Source: Vibrio crassostreae 9ZC13 (GTDB lineage Bacteria; Pseudomonadota; Gammaproteobacteria; Enterobacterales; Vibrionaceae). Taken from it: a stretch of 64,000 nucleotides of DNA. Each line of letters starts with the position of its first letter. The stretch's first letter is position 1. The position numbers were made by a program, and so were the translations under genes. The DNA is taken from contig NZ_AJYZ02000041.1 of the NCBI RefSeq assembly GCF_000272045.2, positions 265,038-329,037 on the forward strand, written 5' to 3'. The notes under the pieces were generated by a model, which had not been told where the DNA came from, ran no database searches, and saw only the letters and a list, made by a program, of their open reading frames with translations. Shown here in pieces: positions 38,534 to 48,228 of this stretch.

Positions 38534-39000
38534 TGGGGGCCAGTGTGAAACCAGCCGCACGTCGTAACGCACGTCAATTTGCTCTACAAGCAATTTATTC
38601 TTGGCAAATTACTAAAGAAAATATTGCTACCGTTGAAGAACAGTTCTTATCTGGTGGTAAGTATGATGAAGAAGAGCATCATGCTGCAGAGCCTGCTCTT
38701 GCTATGCCAGAAACAGACGTTGCATACTTCCGCGACCTACTAACTGGTGTTGCTCTTAGCCACATGGAACTTGATAGCAAGCTTCGTCCATTCGTATCTC
38801 GCCCTATGCAAGATCTGGATCTGATGGAACTAGCGCTTCTACGTTTAGCTATGTACGAGATGACTCGTCGCGAAGATGTACCATACAAAGTGGTTATCAA
38901 CGAAGCTATCGAGCTTGCAAAAGTATTTGCAGCAGAAGACAGCCATAAGTTTGTTAACGGTGTGCTTGATAAAGCTGCACCGCACGTTCGTAAGAAATAA
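38533..39000 (+). CDS. nusB: Transcription antitermination factor NusB
   Basis: 155 aa, all-helical. [19 protein letters not shown] is the Arg-rich RNA-binding helix; [33 protein letters not shown] (read in parts) is the conserved C-terminal half. Binds boxA RNA with NusE for rRNA antitermination. The ATG overlaps the ribH stop; a GTG four codons later is an alternative. An acidic insertion ([15 protein letters not shown]) is typical of Vibrio NusB. Confidence 0.96.
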   Translation: MGASVKPAARRNARQFALQAIYSWQITKENIATVEEQFLSGGKYDEEEHHAAEPALAMPETDVAYFRDLLTGVALSHMELDSKLRPFVSRPMQDLDLMELALLRLAMYEMTRREDVPYKVVINEAIELAKVFAAEDSHKFVNGVLDKAAPHVRKK

Positions 39001-39020
39001 GACGTTCGTATATTGAATCT

Positions 39021-39050
39021 AAAGGTCAGCTTTTATGCTGGCCTTTTTTG
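39021..39050 (+). terminator. Terminator after nusB
   Basis: AAAGGTCAGC/GCTGGCCTTT around TTTTAT followed by TTTG, separating nusB from thiL. Confidence 0.8.
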
Positions 39051-39114
39051 TAACTAAATTTCTGTAATATCCATGATTACGGCGATTTTTATGAGACTAA
39101 AGATAGGGCATGTG

Positions 39115-40089
39115 ATGTCTGGCGAATTTAACCTGATTGAAAAATATTTTGTAAATCGACAACCACAACGTAAAGACGTTCTTCTAGCTGCTGGCGATGA
39201 TTGTGCTTTGGTCAAAGCGCCGGGCAATGTTGAGATAGCGATCAGCACGGACACCTTAGTGGCTGGTACCCATTTCTTAGCTGAGGCGAATCCGGCTTGG
39301 GTGGCACACAAAGCGTTGGCTTCCAATATCAGTGACCTTGCTGCAATGGGCGCGACGCCTGCTTGGGTGTCTTTTGCTTTAACCATGCCTGAAATCGATG
39401 AAGAATGGCTTGCTCCCTTCTGTGACTCCTTTTTTAAACTCGCAGACTACTTTGGTATTCAGTTAATTGGTGGCGACACAACCAAAGGTCCACTAAGCCT
39501 GACACTGACGGTACAGGGCTTTGTTCCTGAAGGACGAGCGCTGCGCAGAGATGGCGCGAAAGTTGGCGACTGGATTTACGTAACAGGTAATCTAGGTGAC
39601 AGCAAAGCTGGCTTAGAAGTGTTACTTAACCCTGAGCAGAACAGAGTGAAGCCCTATGCTGCAGAGCTTGAAGAGAGACATTATGTGAGCGCCCCACGAG
39701 TGTTAGCGGGTCAGGCTCTAGTGAACCTTGCTTCATCTGCGATTGATATCTCTGATGGCGTTATTGCTGATTTAAAACATATCCTTAAGCGTTCTCAAGT
39801 TGGCGCGAGTATTGATGTAAGCACGTTGCCTATCTCTCCAGAGTTACGTCAGTTCGCTCCTGATATCACTTCAGCTCAGCAGTATGCGCTAACGAGTGGT
39901 GAAGAGTACGAACTGTGCTTTACTGTACCGGAAGAGAATAAAGGGTCGTTGGAAAGTGCTTTGTCACATACAGGTACAAAAGTCACCTGCATTGGCCAGA
40001 TAAGACCTGTAGAATATTTTGAATTACACAATAATGGTGAACCACTAAGCTGGAACTTAACTGGTTACGATCACTTTAAGGTTAATTGA
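39115..40089 (+). CDS. thiL: Thiamine-monophosphate kinase ThiL
   Basis: 324 aa from the ATG at 39115; the in-frame ATG at 39073 lies within the U-rich tail after the nusB terminator and is less likely. Motifs are GEFNLIEKYF, DDCALV, STDTLVAGTHF (metal Asp), ALASNISDLAAMGA, GGDTTKGPLS and the late AIDISDGV. Phosphorylates thiamine phosphate to the diphosphate. Its stop overlaps the pgpA start (TGATG). Confidence 0.95.
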   Translation: MSGEFNLIEKYFVNRQPQRKDVLLAAGDDCALVKAPGNVEIAISTDTLVAGTHFLAEANPAWVAHKALASNISDLAAMGATPAWVSFALTMPEIDEEWLAPFCDSFFKLADYFGIQLIGGDTTKGPLSLTLTVQGFVPEGRALRRDGAKVGDWIYVTGNLGDSKAGLEVLLNPEQNRVKPYAAELEERHYVSAPRVLAGQALVNLASSAIDISDGVIADLKHILKRSQVGASIDVSTLPISPELRQFAPDITSAQQYALTSGEEYELCFTVPEENKGSLESALSHTGTKVTCIGQIRPVEYFELHNNGEPLSWNLTGYDHFKVN

Positions 40090-40595
40090 TGACAAACCCA
40101 CTTTCTCTTATTTCTCTCAAAAACCCTTGGCATTTCTTAGCAACGGGTTTTGGCAGTGGCTTATCGCCTATTATTCCCGGCACAATGGGCACGCTCGCGT
40201 CTATTCCGTTGTACCTGTTGTTGGTTCAGTTACCGTTTCCTGCTTACGTAGCTGTGGTGGTGGTAAGCTGCATTATTGGTATTAAGATCTGCCAAGTAAC
40301 GTCTGACGATATGGGCGTGCATGACCACGGTTCTATTGTTTGGGATGAATTTGCGGGCTTTTGGATCACCATGAGCTTAGTGCCTATGTTGAATATCCCT
40401 GCTGATGACTGGAAATGGCTGCTGACTGGTTTTGTGCTTTTCCGCTTCTTTGACATGGTAAAACCGTGGCCGATTGGTTGGCTAGATGCGCGAATTCACG
40501 GCGGCTTGGGTATCATGATTGACGATATTGTAGCGGGTATTATGGCGGCTATTTCGTTGTATGCCGTGGCACATTTCGCAGGTTGGTTAGTGTGA
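40089..40595 (+). CDS. pgpA: Phosphatidylglycerophosphatase A
   Basis: 168 aa, several membrane segments. PgpA motifs are FGSGLSPIIPGTMGTLAS, HDHGSIVWDEFAGFWI (acidic metal site), FRFFDMVKPWPIGWLD and GGLGIMIDDIVAGI. Removes the phosphate from PGP to give phosphatidylglycerol. Start ATG at 40089 overlaps the thiL stop; a TTG one codon upstream is also in frame. Confidence 0.95.
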   Translation: MTNPLSLISLKNPWHFLATGFGSGLSPIIPGTMGTLASIPLYLLLVQLPFPAYVAVVVVSCIIGIKICQVTSDDMGVHDHGSIVWDEFAGFWITMSLVPMLNIPADDWKWLLTGFVLFRFFDMVKPWPIGWLDARIHGGLGIMIDDIVAGIMAAISLYAVAHFAGWLV

Positions 40596-40652
40596 GTTAA
40601 CTGAAGGGCTAAGGTTTAGTTGGCGATACACCAAACTAATTAGCAGATACTA

Positions 40653-40686
40653 AAAAGGTTGACCCTAGGGCCAACCTTTTTTGTTT
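40653..40686. terminator. Bidirectional terminator between pgpA and dxs
   Basis: AAAGGTTGACCC/GGGCCAACCTTT with one mismatch, flanked by A5 and T6, between convergent genes. Confidence 0.85.
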
Positions 40687-40714
40687 TCGGAGCTTACGAG
40701 CTTACGTATTAAAG

Positions 40715-42598
40715 CTACTTGGCAAGATAGTCAGTGATAGACTTCTCAATCCCTTTCGCATCTAAGCCAAGCTCTTCATGCAGCTCACCTTGAGTACCTT
40801 GAGCAATAAACTTGTCTGGTAGGCCAAGGTTCAATACTGGCATCAGTAGTTTTTCTTGCATCAAGAATTCAATCACACCTGCGCCCGCACCACCTGCAAT
40901 CGCGTTTTCTTCGATAGTCACTAGTACATCGTGGTCAGCAGCAAGTTGTTTGATCAGAGCTTCGTCGAGGGGCTTAACAAAGCGCATATCTGCCACTGTA
41001 GCATCGATAGCATCAGCCGTTTGAAGTGCACTCTCAAGGAAAGTACCGAAGCTTAGGATAGCGACCTTCGAGCCATCTTTTGCTTTTTCGCTTTCGCGAA
41101 CGATACGACCTTTACCAATCTCAAGAGCGGTAAACTCACTTTGAATCTCAGTACCCATGCCATTACCGCGAGGGTAACGAACGGCACTTGGACCCGTGTG
41201 CTGGTGACCGGTGTAAAGCATTTGGCGACATTCGTTCTCGTCGCTTGGTGCCATGATCACCATGTTTGGAATACAGCGCATGAAACTTAAGTCGAACGCA
41301 CCTTGGTGTGTTTGACCATCGGCACCGACGAGACCTGCACGGTCAATAGCGAACATAACCGGTAGATCCATGATTGCCACATCGTGGATCAGTTGATCGT
41401 AGCCACGTTGTAGGAAAGTCGAGTAGATAGCGACAATTGGCTTATCACCGGCAATCGCCATACCGGTTGCTAGCGTCACAGCGTGTTGCTCAGCAATTGC
41501 TACATCAAAGTACTGTTCTGGATACTCTTTCGAGAAACGCACCATACCAGAACCTTCACGCATTGCAGGCGTGATCGCCATTAGCTTAGGATCTTGAGCG
41601 GCCATATCACACAGGAAGTCGCCAAAAATCTTAGAGAAAGTTGGTTTAGAGCTGGTGCTCTTAGGCAGACTTGAATGTGCAGGATCGAATTTAGGTACGC
41701 CATGGTAGCCAATTGGATCTTTCTCAGCTGGCTCGTAGCCTTTACCTTTCTTCGTCATGATATGCAGGAACTGAGGGCCTTTAAGGTCTCTCATGTTCTT
41801 CAGCGTTTTAATCAGCTCGTTTACATCGTGACCGTCTACAGGACCAATGTAATTAAAGCCTAACTCTTCAAACATGGTGCCAGGGACAACCATGCCTTTT
41901 AAATGTTCTTCTGTACGACGAACCAGCTCTTTAATCGGCGGAACGCCTGATAGCACTTTCTTGCCACCCTCACGAATTGACGTGTAAAGACTGCCAGAAA
42001 GAACTTGAGCTAGGTGGTTGTTTAGCGCACCTACGTTTTCAGAGATCGACATCTCGTTATCGTTCAGGATAACCAGCATGTCATTGTGAATATCGCCCGC
42101 GTGGTTCATGGCTTCAAATGCCATACCCGCAGTAATCGCGCCATCACCAATCACACTCACGACTTTACGGTTCTTGCCTTCTTTCTTCGAACTGATAGCC
42201 ATACCAAGTGCAGCACTGATCGATGTTGAAGAGTGACCAACAGAAAGGGTGTCGTATTCGCTCTCTTGACGCCATGGGAATGGGTGCAGTCCATCTTTTT
42301 GACGGATAGTCGACAAGCGGTCGCGACGACCTGTAAGAATTTTGTGCGGGTATGCTTGGTGACCAACATCCCAAACCAACTGGTCAAAAGGCGTGTTGTA
42401 CACATAGTGCAGAGCAACTGTCAGCTCTACTGTACCTAAGCCTGACGCTAAGTGACCACTTGACTGGCTCACTGAGTTAAGAAGATAGGTACGTAATTCA
42501 TCACAAAGCTGTGTCAGCGTCTCTTTTGGAAGTAGACGCAAATCCTCTGGCTTATCAGCCAAAGCAAGAGTTGGGTACTTTGATATATCAAGAGTCAT
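40715..42598 (-). CDS. dxs: 1-deoxy-D-xylulose-5-phosphate synthase Dxs
   Basis: 627 aa (E. coli 620). Transketolase-like: thiamine diphosphate motif [19 protein letters not shown]-terminal [22 protein letters not shown] (in parts), and pyrimidine-domain [18 protein letters not shown] with [11 protein letters not shown]. Condenses pyruvate and glyceraldehyde-3-phosphate, the entry to the MEP isoprenoid pathway, and feeds thiamine and pyridoxal synthesis. Last gene of xseB-ispA-dxs, 21 bp after ispA. Confidence 0.97.
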   Translation of the reverse strand: MTLDISKYPTLALADKPEDLRLLPKETLTQLCDELRTYLLNSVSQSSGHLASGLGTVELTVALHYVYNTPFDQLVWDVGHQAYPHKILTGRRDRLSTIRQKDGLHPFPWRQESEYDTLSVGHSSTSISAALGMAISSKKEGKNRKVVSVIGDGAITAGMAFEAMNHAGDIHNDMLVILNDNEMSISENVGALNNHLAQVLSGSLYTSIREGGKKVLSGVPPIKELVRRTEEHLKGMVVPGTMFEELGFNYIGPVDGHDVNELIKTLKNMRDLKGPQFLHIMTKKGKGYEPAEKDPIGYHGVPKFDPAHSSLPKSTSSKPTFSKIFGDFLCDMAAQDPKLMAITPAMREGSGMVRFSKEYPEQYFDVAIAEQHAVTLATGMAIAGDKPIVAIYSTFLQRGYDQLIHDVAIMDLPVMFAIDRAGLVGADGQTHQGAFDLSFMRCIPNMVIMAPSDENECRQMLYTGHQHTGPSAVRYPRGNGMGTEIQSEFTALEIGKGRIVRESEKAKDGSKVAILSFGTFLESALQTADAIDATVADMRFVKPLDEALIKQLAADHDVLVTIEENAIAGGAGAGVIEFLMQEKLLMPVLNLGLPDKFIAQGTQGELHEELGLDAKGIEKSITDYLAK

Positions 42599-42619
42599 AG
42601 GTAATGCGCGCTTATTGTC

Positions 42620-43504
42620 TTAGTTCTTGCGCTCGATGACGTATCGGGCGAACTCTTCGAGTAACTGGGTATTGTATGGGATTGCAGCCAAAGCTTGAAG
42701 CGCTTCCTGTAGCAGAGTTTGCGCTTTTTCTTGAGCGCCCTCTAAACCTAGCAAAGAAGGGTAGGTGCTTTTGTTCAATTCTTGGTCAGAACCCTGTGGC
42801 TTACCCAAAGTTTCAGTATCGCCAGTGATATCTAAAATATCATCTTGAACCTGGAATGCTAATCCAATGGCGTCGGCGTACTTGTCTAATTGAGGCATCA
42901 CTTCAAACGCTTTTTCACCAGCAGCGAGAGCACCTAAACGAATCGCACATTTCATTAGCGCGCCCGTTTTATTGCGGTGAACTTCTTCTAACTCTTCTAG
43001 CGTGACAGAGCGGTTTTCAGCTTCAATATCAAGTGCTTGTCCAATGCACATACCTTGTGCACCAGAGGCTTCGGCTAGGCGTTGAATCATTCGAACGCGA
43101 TTGCTTTCACCGTCAGCACTTAATGTACCTTCCGCAAGTATAGTAAACGCGAGAGTTTGTAGTGCATCGCCAGTTAAAATTGCCGTTGCTTCATCGTATT
43201 TGATGTGACAAGTCTGATGGCCACGACGCAGTTCATCGTCGTCCATTGCTGGAAGGTCGTCGTGAATCAGAGAATAGGCATGAATACATTCGATTGCAGA
43301 TGCTGGAGTGTCGAGTTCTTCAGCGGTGCAGCCGAGCATTTCCCCTGTAATGTAGACAAGAAATGGACGTGCGCGTTTACCGCCTAAAAGTAACCCATAA
43401 CGCATCGCGTTGATCAGGTTCTGATCTTGGTGTGGTAGGCGATCAAGCCAAAGGTTCAGTTGCTCGTTATTACGTGCTTGATAAGACAATAAAGTCTCAA
43501 TCAT
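42620..43504 (-). CDS. ispA: Farnesyl diphosphate synthase IspA
   Basis: 294 aa from the ATG at 43504; another ATG at 43516 adds four residues (MRSP) and neither has a strong ribosome site. First Asp-rich motif DDLPAMDDDELRRG, second DDILDITGDTETLGK, substrate loop GGKRARPFLVY. Makes farnesyl diphosphate from IPP and DMAPP. Sits between xseB and dxs as in E. coli. Confidence 0.94.
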   Translation of the reverse strand: MIETLLSYQARNNEQLNLWLDRLPHQDQNLINAMRYGLLLGGKRARPFLVYITGEMLGCTAEELDTPASAIECIHAYSLIHDDLPAMDDDELRRGHQTCHIKYDEATAILTGDALQTLAFTILAEGTLSADGESNRVRMIQRLAEASGAQGMCIGQALDIEAENRSVTLEELEEVHRNKTGALMKCAIRLGALAAGEKAFEVMPQLDKYADAIGLAFQVQDDILDITGDTETLGKPQGSDQELNKSTYPSLLGLEGAQEKAQTLLQEALQALAAIPYNTQLLEEFARYVIERKN

Positions 43505-43524
43505 AGGGGATCTCATACAATTCG

Positions 43525-43767
43525 TTATTCTGGTTGTGGGTTAAAGTCACTAAGTTCTGCGTTTTCATCATTTTGCAGTAGGATGCTAACACGCTGTTCA
43601 GCATCGTTTAGTTTGCTTTGACCGGCACGAGCGAGGGAGATGCCTCGTTCGAACTTTTTCAGCGCATCATCTAAAGCTAGATCACCATTTTCTAGTTGAT
43701 CAACCAAGCCATCAAGCTCTTCGATTGCTGCTTCAAAGCTCATATTTTCAGGTTTCTTAGTAGCCAT
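43525..43767 (-). CDS. xseB: Exonuclease VII small subunit XseB
   Basis: 80 aa, the family's usual length. ENMSFEAAIEELDGLVDQLENGDLALDDALKKFERG (in parts) is the two-helix core; FEEAI-like start and acidic tail are typical. Six copies bind XseA in exonuclease VII. First gene of xseB-ispA-dxs. Confidence 0.95.
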   Translation of the reverse strand: MATKKPENMSFEAAIEELDGLVDQLENGDLALDDALKKFERGISLARAGQSKLNDAEQRVSILLQNDENAELSDFNPQPE

Positions 43768-43990
43768 AATAAATCTGCGTTTGGAAAGATGAACGAACGT
43801 TACCCTAGGCCGCTGAGATGGTCAAATGTAACCAAGAAATTTTGCTAGAAAGTTCGTTTTTAAGGGGCTTGAACGTACTTTGCTTGAATAACCTTAGCTT
43901 TATCGAGTTTATGCGCTACGTATAAGAGCAAAGTAAGCCAATAGTTGGGATTCAAAAACGAAAAGTGTGATACTTAGGCCAAGAATTTAC

Positions 43991-44017
43991 TAAAAGATCT
44001 TATAGTCTTGCCGATAC
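43991..44017 (+). promoter_or_regulatory. Sigma-28 (FliA) promoter of pomAB
   Basis: TAAA at 43991-43994, then 15 bases, then GCCGATAC at 44010-44017. The FliA consensus is TAAA-N15-GCCGATAA, so 11 of 12 positions match. It lies 49 bp before the pomA start with nothing between. Confidence 0.85.
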
Positions 44018-44065
44018 AAAGAATATCGTCGACATAGAGCTACAAAAAAGCATGAGGAGTGCTCA

Positions 44066-44830
44066 GTGGATTTAGCAACCCTAATAGGTTTGATTGGTGG
44101 ATTTGCCTTTGTAATTATGGCAATGATCCTAGGTGGAAGCCTCGGGATGTTCTATGACACGACATCCATTTTGATCGTAGTTGGGGGCTCAACCTTTGTT
44201 GTTCTAATGAAGTTCACCATGGGACAGTTCTTTGGTGCGACTAAAATCGCAGGCAAAGCTTTTATGTTTAAAGCGGATGAGCCTGAAGATCTTATTGCGA
44301 AAGTTGTAGAGATGGCTGATGCGGCTCGTAAAGGTGGTTTTTTAGCACTGGAAGAGATGGAAATTAACAACAGTTTCATGCAAAAGGGCATCGATCTTTT
44401 GGTGGATGGCCATGATGGAGATGTAGTTCGTGCTGCACTGCAAAAAGACATCGCATTAACCACAGAGCGTCATGAGCAGGGCGCGAAGGTGTTCTCTGCA
44501 TTTGGTGATGTAGCACCCGCGATGGGTATGATTGGTACCTTGGTTGGCTTGGTTGCCATGCTTTCTAACATGGATGATCCAAAAGCGATCGGCCCTGCGA
44601 TGGCGGTGGCACTTTTAACCACCCTATATGGTGCGATTCTTTCGAACATGGTGTTCTTCCCAATTGCCGACAAGCTTGCGCTGCGTCGTGACCAAGAGAC
44701 ACTCAACCGTCGTTTGGTTATGGATGGCGTACTCGCGATTCAAGATGGTCAGAACCCACGAGTAATCGATGGTTACCTGAAGAGCTACCTAAACGAAGGT
44801 AAGCGTACGATTGATGGTGAACCTGCGTAA
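44066..44830 (+). CDS. pomA: Polar flagellar Na+ motor stator subunit PomA
   Basis: 254 aa, GTG start with GAGGAG. Four membrane segments (about residues 3-25, 30-50, 150-170, 180-200), a cytoplasmic loop with FKADEPEDLIAKVVEMADAARKGG (read in parts) carrying charged residues that act on FliG, and GDVAPAMGMIGTLVGLVAML. Almost identical in pattern to V. alginolyticus PomA. Forms the Na+ channel with PomB. Confidence 0.97.
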   Translation: MDLATLIGLIGGFAFVIMAMILGGSLGMFYDTTSILIVVGGSTFVVLMKFTMGQFFGATKIAGKAFMFKADEPEDLIAKVVEMADAARKGGFLALEEMEINNSFMQKGIDLLVDGHDGDVVRAALQKDIALTTERHEQGAKVFSAFGDVAPAMGMIGTLVGLVAMLSNMDDPKAIGPAMAVALLTTLYGAILSNMVFFPIADKLALRRDQETLNRRLVMDGVLAIQDGQNPRVIDGYLKSYLNEGKRTIDGEPA

Positions 44831-44842
44831 GAGGAGTTGAAG

Positions 44843-45790
44843 ATGGATGAAGAAAATCCATGTAAATGTCCTCCTCCGGGATTGCCTCAATGGATGGGGA
44901 CATTTGCTGACTTGATGTCACTGCTGATGTGTTTCTTCGTACTGCTGCTCTCATTCTCTGAGATGGACGTACTGAAGTTCAAACAGATCGCTGGCTCGAT
45001 GAAATTTGCGTTTGGTGTACAAAACCGCTTGGAAGTGAAAGACATTCCTAAAGGCACCAGCATCATTGCACAAGAGTTTCGACCTGGTCGTCCAGAGCCG
45101 ACACCGATTGATGTGATCATGCAGCAGACGATTGATATCACTCAGCAGACGCTTGAGTTTCATGAAGGTGAATCTGAGCGTGCTGGCGGTACCATGCGTG
45201 ATCAAGGCAAGATGACCGGAGGCAAGTCGCCAGAGGTTTCGACTCACGACAATCAAAACTCTGAGTCAGACCAACAGCAACAACAAGCTGAAGCTCAATC
45301 GCAAGAGATGGAATCCTTGATGGAAAGCATCAAGAAGGCGTTGGAGCGAGAGATAGACCAAGGCGCGATTGAAGTTGAAAACCTTGGCCAGCAGATTGTG
45401 ATTCGAATTCGTGAGAAGGGTGCATTCCCATCGGGTTCTGCTTTCCTACAGCCTAAGTTCCGACCTTTGGTGAGACAGGTTGCTGAGTTGGTGAAAGATG
45501 TTCCGGGTATCGTTCGAATCTCAGGGCACACCGATAATCAACGTCTTGATTCCGAGCTTTATCGCTCTAATTGGGACTTGTCATCACAGCGAGCAGTGTC
45601 TGTTGCTCAAGAGATGGAAAAGGTGCGTGGTTTCTCTCATCAACGCTTGAGAGTACGCGGCATGGCGGATACCGAGCCAGTCGAGCCGAACGATACTGAA
45701 TGGCAACGTAGCCTCAACCGCCGCGTTGAAATCAGCATCATGCAGGGCGAGCCGCTTTACAGTGACGAAGTGCCTGTTATTAATGAATAG
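44843..45790 (+). CDS. pomB: Polar flagellar Na+ motor stator subunit PomB
   Basis: 315 aa from the ATG at 44843, six bases after GAGGAG; a TTG two codons earlier is in frame. Short N-terminus with CKCPPPGLPQWMGTF, one membrane segment ADLMSLLMCFFVLLLSFSE whose Asp (residue 23, Asp24 in V. alginolyticus) is the Na+ site, a linker with a Gln-rich stretch (DQQQQQAEAQSQ), and a C-terminal OmpA-like peptidoglycan domain (ISGHTDNQRLDSELYRSNWD in parts, LNRRVEI). Cotranscribed with pomA. Confidence 0.97.
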   Translation: MDEENPCKCPPPGLPQWMGTFADLMSLLMCFFVLLLSFSEMDVLKFKQIAGSMKFAFGVQNRLEVKDIPKGTSIIAQEFRPGRPEPTPIDVIMQQTIDITQQTLEFHEGESERAGGTMRDQGKMTGGKSPEVSTHDNQNSESDQQQQQAEAQSQEMESLMESIKKALEREIDQGAIEVENLGQQIVIRIREKGAFPSGSAFLQPKFRPLVRQVAELVKDVPGIVRISGHTDNQRLDSELYRSNWDLSSQRAVSVAQEMEKVRGFSHQRLRVRGMADTEPVEPNDTEWQRSLNRRVEISIMQGEPLYSDEVPVINE

Positions 45791-45828
45791 CCGATACGTG
45801 TACACACGGTAGCATGCAGATAGCATCG

Positions 45829-45862
45829 AAAGCCCAACCTTATAATGAGGTTGGGCTTTTTG
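45829..45862 (+). terminator. Terminator after pomB
   Basis: AAAGCCCAACCT/AGGTTGGGCTTT around TATAATG, then TTT. The rest of the 318-bp pomB-thiI gap holds only the thiI promoter. Confidence 0.88.
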
Positions 45863-45987
45863 TTTGCTGGTCTTCAATGGTTCTCTCTGCGGCATTTATG
45901 TCGTTTCGAAACCTGCTACTGTTAATAACAAGCGGTTTAATGATGGTGTTACAGCAAGCACTCTTTTCCTTGCTTCACTTTCTCATG

Positions 45988-45993
45988 TATAAT
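45988..45993 (+). promoter_or_regulatory. Predicted -10 of thiI
   Basis: TATAAT preceded by TG (TGTATAAT), an extended -10, with the GC-rich discriminator CGCGCCC after it. About 115 bp before the thiI start. Confidence 0.5.
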
Positions 45994-46108
45994 TCGCGCC
46001 CTTAGATTTAGATATGATCTATTCTTGCTTCAAGTGCTGTGTAAATTCTCTAATTTACTTGGCGATGAGCGTTTTCAAAATTTTGAACATTAATGTTGTG
46101 AAAGTACT

Positions 46109-47557
46109 ATGAAATTTATTGTTAAGCCCCATCCGGAAATTTTTGTAAAAAGTGAATCGGTGCGTAAGCGCTTCACAAGGATTCTAGAGTGCAACATTCG
46201 TAACGTTATTCAACGTCGCTGTGAAAGTGTTGCGGTATTCAACCGTCGCGATCATATTGAAGTGACGTCTGAGAGTGACCAGTACTACGCAGAAGTGTTA
46301 GAGGCTCTGACTCACACTCCAGGTATTCACCACTCTCTTGAAGTTCAACAGTCTGAATTCAAAGACTTGCACGATATTTACGAGCAAGTACTAGAACGCA
46401 GCCGTGCTGACATTGAAGGCAAGACTTTCTCTGTACGTGCTAAGCGTCGTGGTAAGCATGACTTTACCTCTATTGAACTTGAGCGCTACGTAGGCGGCGG
46501 TCTAAACCAAGCAGTTGAGTCAGCGAAAGTTCGACTTAAGAACCCTGATGTAACCGTTAAGGTTGAAGTGGCTAACGACAAGCTAAACCAAGTTCTAGCT
46601 CGTCACAAAGGCCTCGGTGGCTTCCCTCTTGGTACTCAAGAAGATCTACTGAGCTTGATCTCTGGCGGCTTTGATTCTGGTGTTTCAAGCTACCTGCACA
46701 TCAAACGCGGCTCTAAGGTTCACTACTGTTTCTTCAACCTTGGTGGCCCAGCGCACGAGATTGGTGTTAAACAAGTGGCTCACTACCTATGGAATAAATA
46801 CGGCTCATCTGCAAAGGTGAAGTTCATTTCTGTAGACTTTGAACCTGTGGTTGCTGAAATCCTTGAGAACGTAGAAGACGGCCAAATGGGCGTTGTTCTT
46901 AAGCGTATGTTCATGCGTGCTGGTGGTATGGTTGCAGACAAGTTCAAGATCGAAGCGTTGGTTACTGGTGAAGCACTAGGTCAGGTATCAAGCCAAACGC
47001 TAACTAACCTGCGTCACATCGACAACGTGACAGATACTTTGATTCTTCGTCCGCTTATCAACTGGGATAAAGAAGACATCATCGACCTTTCTCGTATCAT
47101 CGGTACTGAAGACTTCGCTAAGGTAATGCCTGAGTACTGTGGTGTTATTTCTAAGAAGCCAACAGTGAAAGCGAAGAAAGGCAAACTGGAAGCAGAAGAA
47201 GCTAAGTTTAACTTTGAAGTGCTGGATCAAGTGATCGAGAACGCTCGTGTTATGGATATCCGTGACATCGAGAAAGAGAGCCAAGAGCAAGCGCCTGAAG
47301 TTGAACAAGTTCAAGCTGTTGCTGAGCACGCTATCGTTCTTGATATCCGTAGCCCAGAAGAAGAAGACGAAAGCCCATTAGAGGTCGAGGGTGTTGAAAT
47401 TAAACACATCCCATTCTTCAAGCTTTCGACTCAGTTTGGCGACCTAGACCAAGCGAAAGAGTACTTGCTGTACTGTGACCGTGGTGTAATGAGCCGTCTA
47501 CAGGCACTTTACCTACAAGAGCAGGGCTTCCATAACGTTAAGGTTTACCGCCCATAG
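46109..47557 (+). CDS. thiI: tRNA 4-thiouridine synthetase ThiI
   Basis: 482 aa (E. coli 482). N-terminal ferredoxin-like and THUMP domain (to about residue 165), PP-loop ATP pyrophosphatase with [11 protein letters not shown], and a C-terminal rhodanese domain with the persulfide Cys456 in [11 protein letters not shown]; the partner Cys is in [12 protein letters not shown]. Puts sulphur on tRNA U8 and supplies sulphur for thiamine synthesis. A fully equipped long form, not the short one lacking rhodanese. Confidence 0.97.
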   Translation: MKFIVKPHPEIFVKSESVRKRFTRILECNIRNVIQRRCESVAVFNRRDHIEVTSESDQYYAEVLEALTHTPGIHHSLEVQQSEFKDLHDIYEQVLERSRADIEGKTFSVRAKRRGKHDFTSIELERYVGGGLNQAVESAKVRLKNPDVTVKVEVANDKLNQVLARHKGLGGFPLGTQEDLLSLISGGFDSGVSSYLHIKRGSKVHYCFFNLGGPAHEIGVKQVAHYLWNKYGSSAKVKFISVDFEPVVAEILENVEDGQMGVVLKRMFMRAGGMVADKFKIEALVTGEALGQVSSQTLTNLRHIDNVTDTLILRPLINWDKEDIIDLSRIIGTEDFAKVMPEYCGVISKKPTVKAKKGKLEAEEAKFNFEVLDQVIENARVMDIRDIEKESQEQAPEVEQVQAVAEHAIVLDIRSPEEEDESPLEVEGVEIKHIPFFKLSTQFGDLDQAKEYLLYCDRGVMSRLQALYLQEQGFHNVKVYRP

Positions 47558-47588
47558 TGGTGTGTTGACCAAGCGTTAATCATTTTGC

Positions 47589-47622
47589 AAAGCCGTTTAC
47601 TGAAAAGTAAGCGGCTTTTTTA
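47589..47622 (+). terminator. Terminator after thiI
   Basis: AAAGCCGTTTACT/AGTAAGCGGCTTT (one G-U) around GAAA, followed by TTTATTTT. Confidence 0.85.
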
Positions 47623-47925
47623 TTTTCTATTGTGAATGATTTACAGTAGTCAGACAGAGGCGTGAGTTTGGGCGTGCTATCGTCATGCTCAGCTTTGAAA
47701 TTTTTGATTGATAGAAAGAGTGTGTTCTAAACGGGTTTATAAGTACCGAAGAAGTGTGAGTATCTTGAAGTATTCTGTTACTTTTTAGTGCAACTCAATG
47801 GTGCTATTTGTATGTGTTCAGTTGATTATTTGAGTGGGTGTCTGATTCTGTGATTGGCGATGAAAAATAATAAAGATTAATTAGCACAGCTATTGATAAA
47901 CTTGTTGTTACATTTCTTTGCACAT
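47623..47925. other. Gene-free stretch between thiI terminator and gcvB
   Basis: About 300 bp, AT-rich, no gene, hairpin or operator recognised. Confidence 0.4.
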
Positions 47926-48137
47926 AAAAAAACACCGCCCATAAGGCGGTGTAAACAAATTTGACAGACAGGTCAAAATAAATACAGGAAGTACATGCCT
48001 CGTTTCAGTATAAACTGCAACAAAACATTTGGTAGAACTCTACCCAACTCGAAAAGAACGAGTTTGCAAACACAACATCGCAGGAGCTAAGCCAATTGAT
48101 TCTAGAGAGAATCAAGCCGTTCAGGCTAGCTGCTGCG
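47926..48137 (-). ncRNA. gcvB: GcvB small regulatory RNA
   Basis: About 212 nt, minus strand, divergent from gcvA as in E. coli. Recognised by the GU-rich target-binding segment GCGATGTTGTGTTTGCAAAC, by TACTTCCTGTA followed by ACCTGTCTGTC (E. coli: CACTTCCTGTACATTTACCCTGTCTGTC in parts), and by the terminator ACACCGCC/GGCGGTGT with seven Ts. The 5' part has a stem TTGATTCT/AGAATCAA. GcvB is an Hfq-dependent repressor of many amino acid and peptide transporter mRNAs and is activated by GcvA with glycine. Ends are estimated from promoter and terminator. Confidence 0.9.
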
Positions 48138-48143
48138 GGATGA

Positions 48144-48172
48144 AATATAGAATTTCTCTGGCTGCTAGGCAA
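48144..48172 (-). promoter_or_regulatory. Promoter of gcvB
   Basis: On the minus strand -35 TTGCCT (48167-48172), 17-bp spacer, -10 TATATT (48144-48149). Predicted start near 48137. The 80 bp up to gcvA would hold GcvA binding sites, which I cannot delimit. Confidence 0.65.
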
Positions 48173-48228
48173 TGGACAAATTATAATGTTTCAGATAAAA
48201 AAAACTAATGCTTATTTAGAGAGTAACT

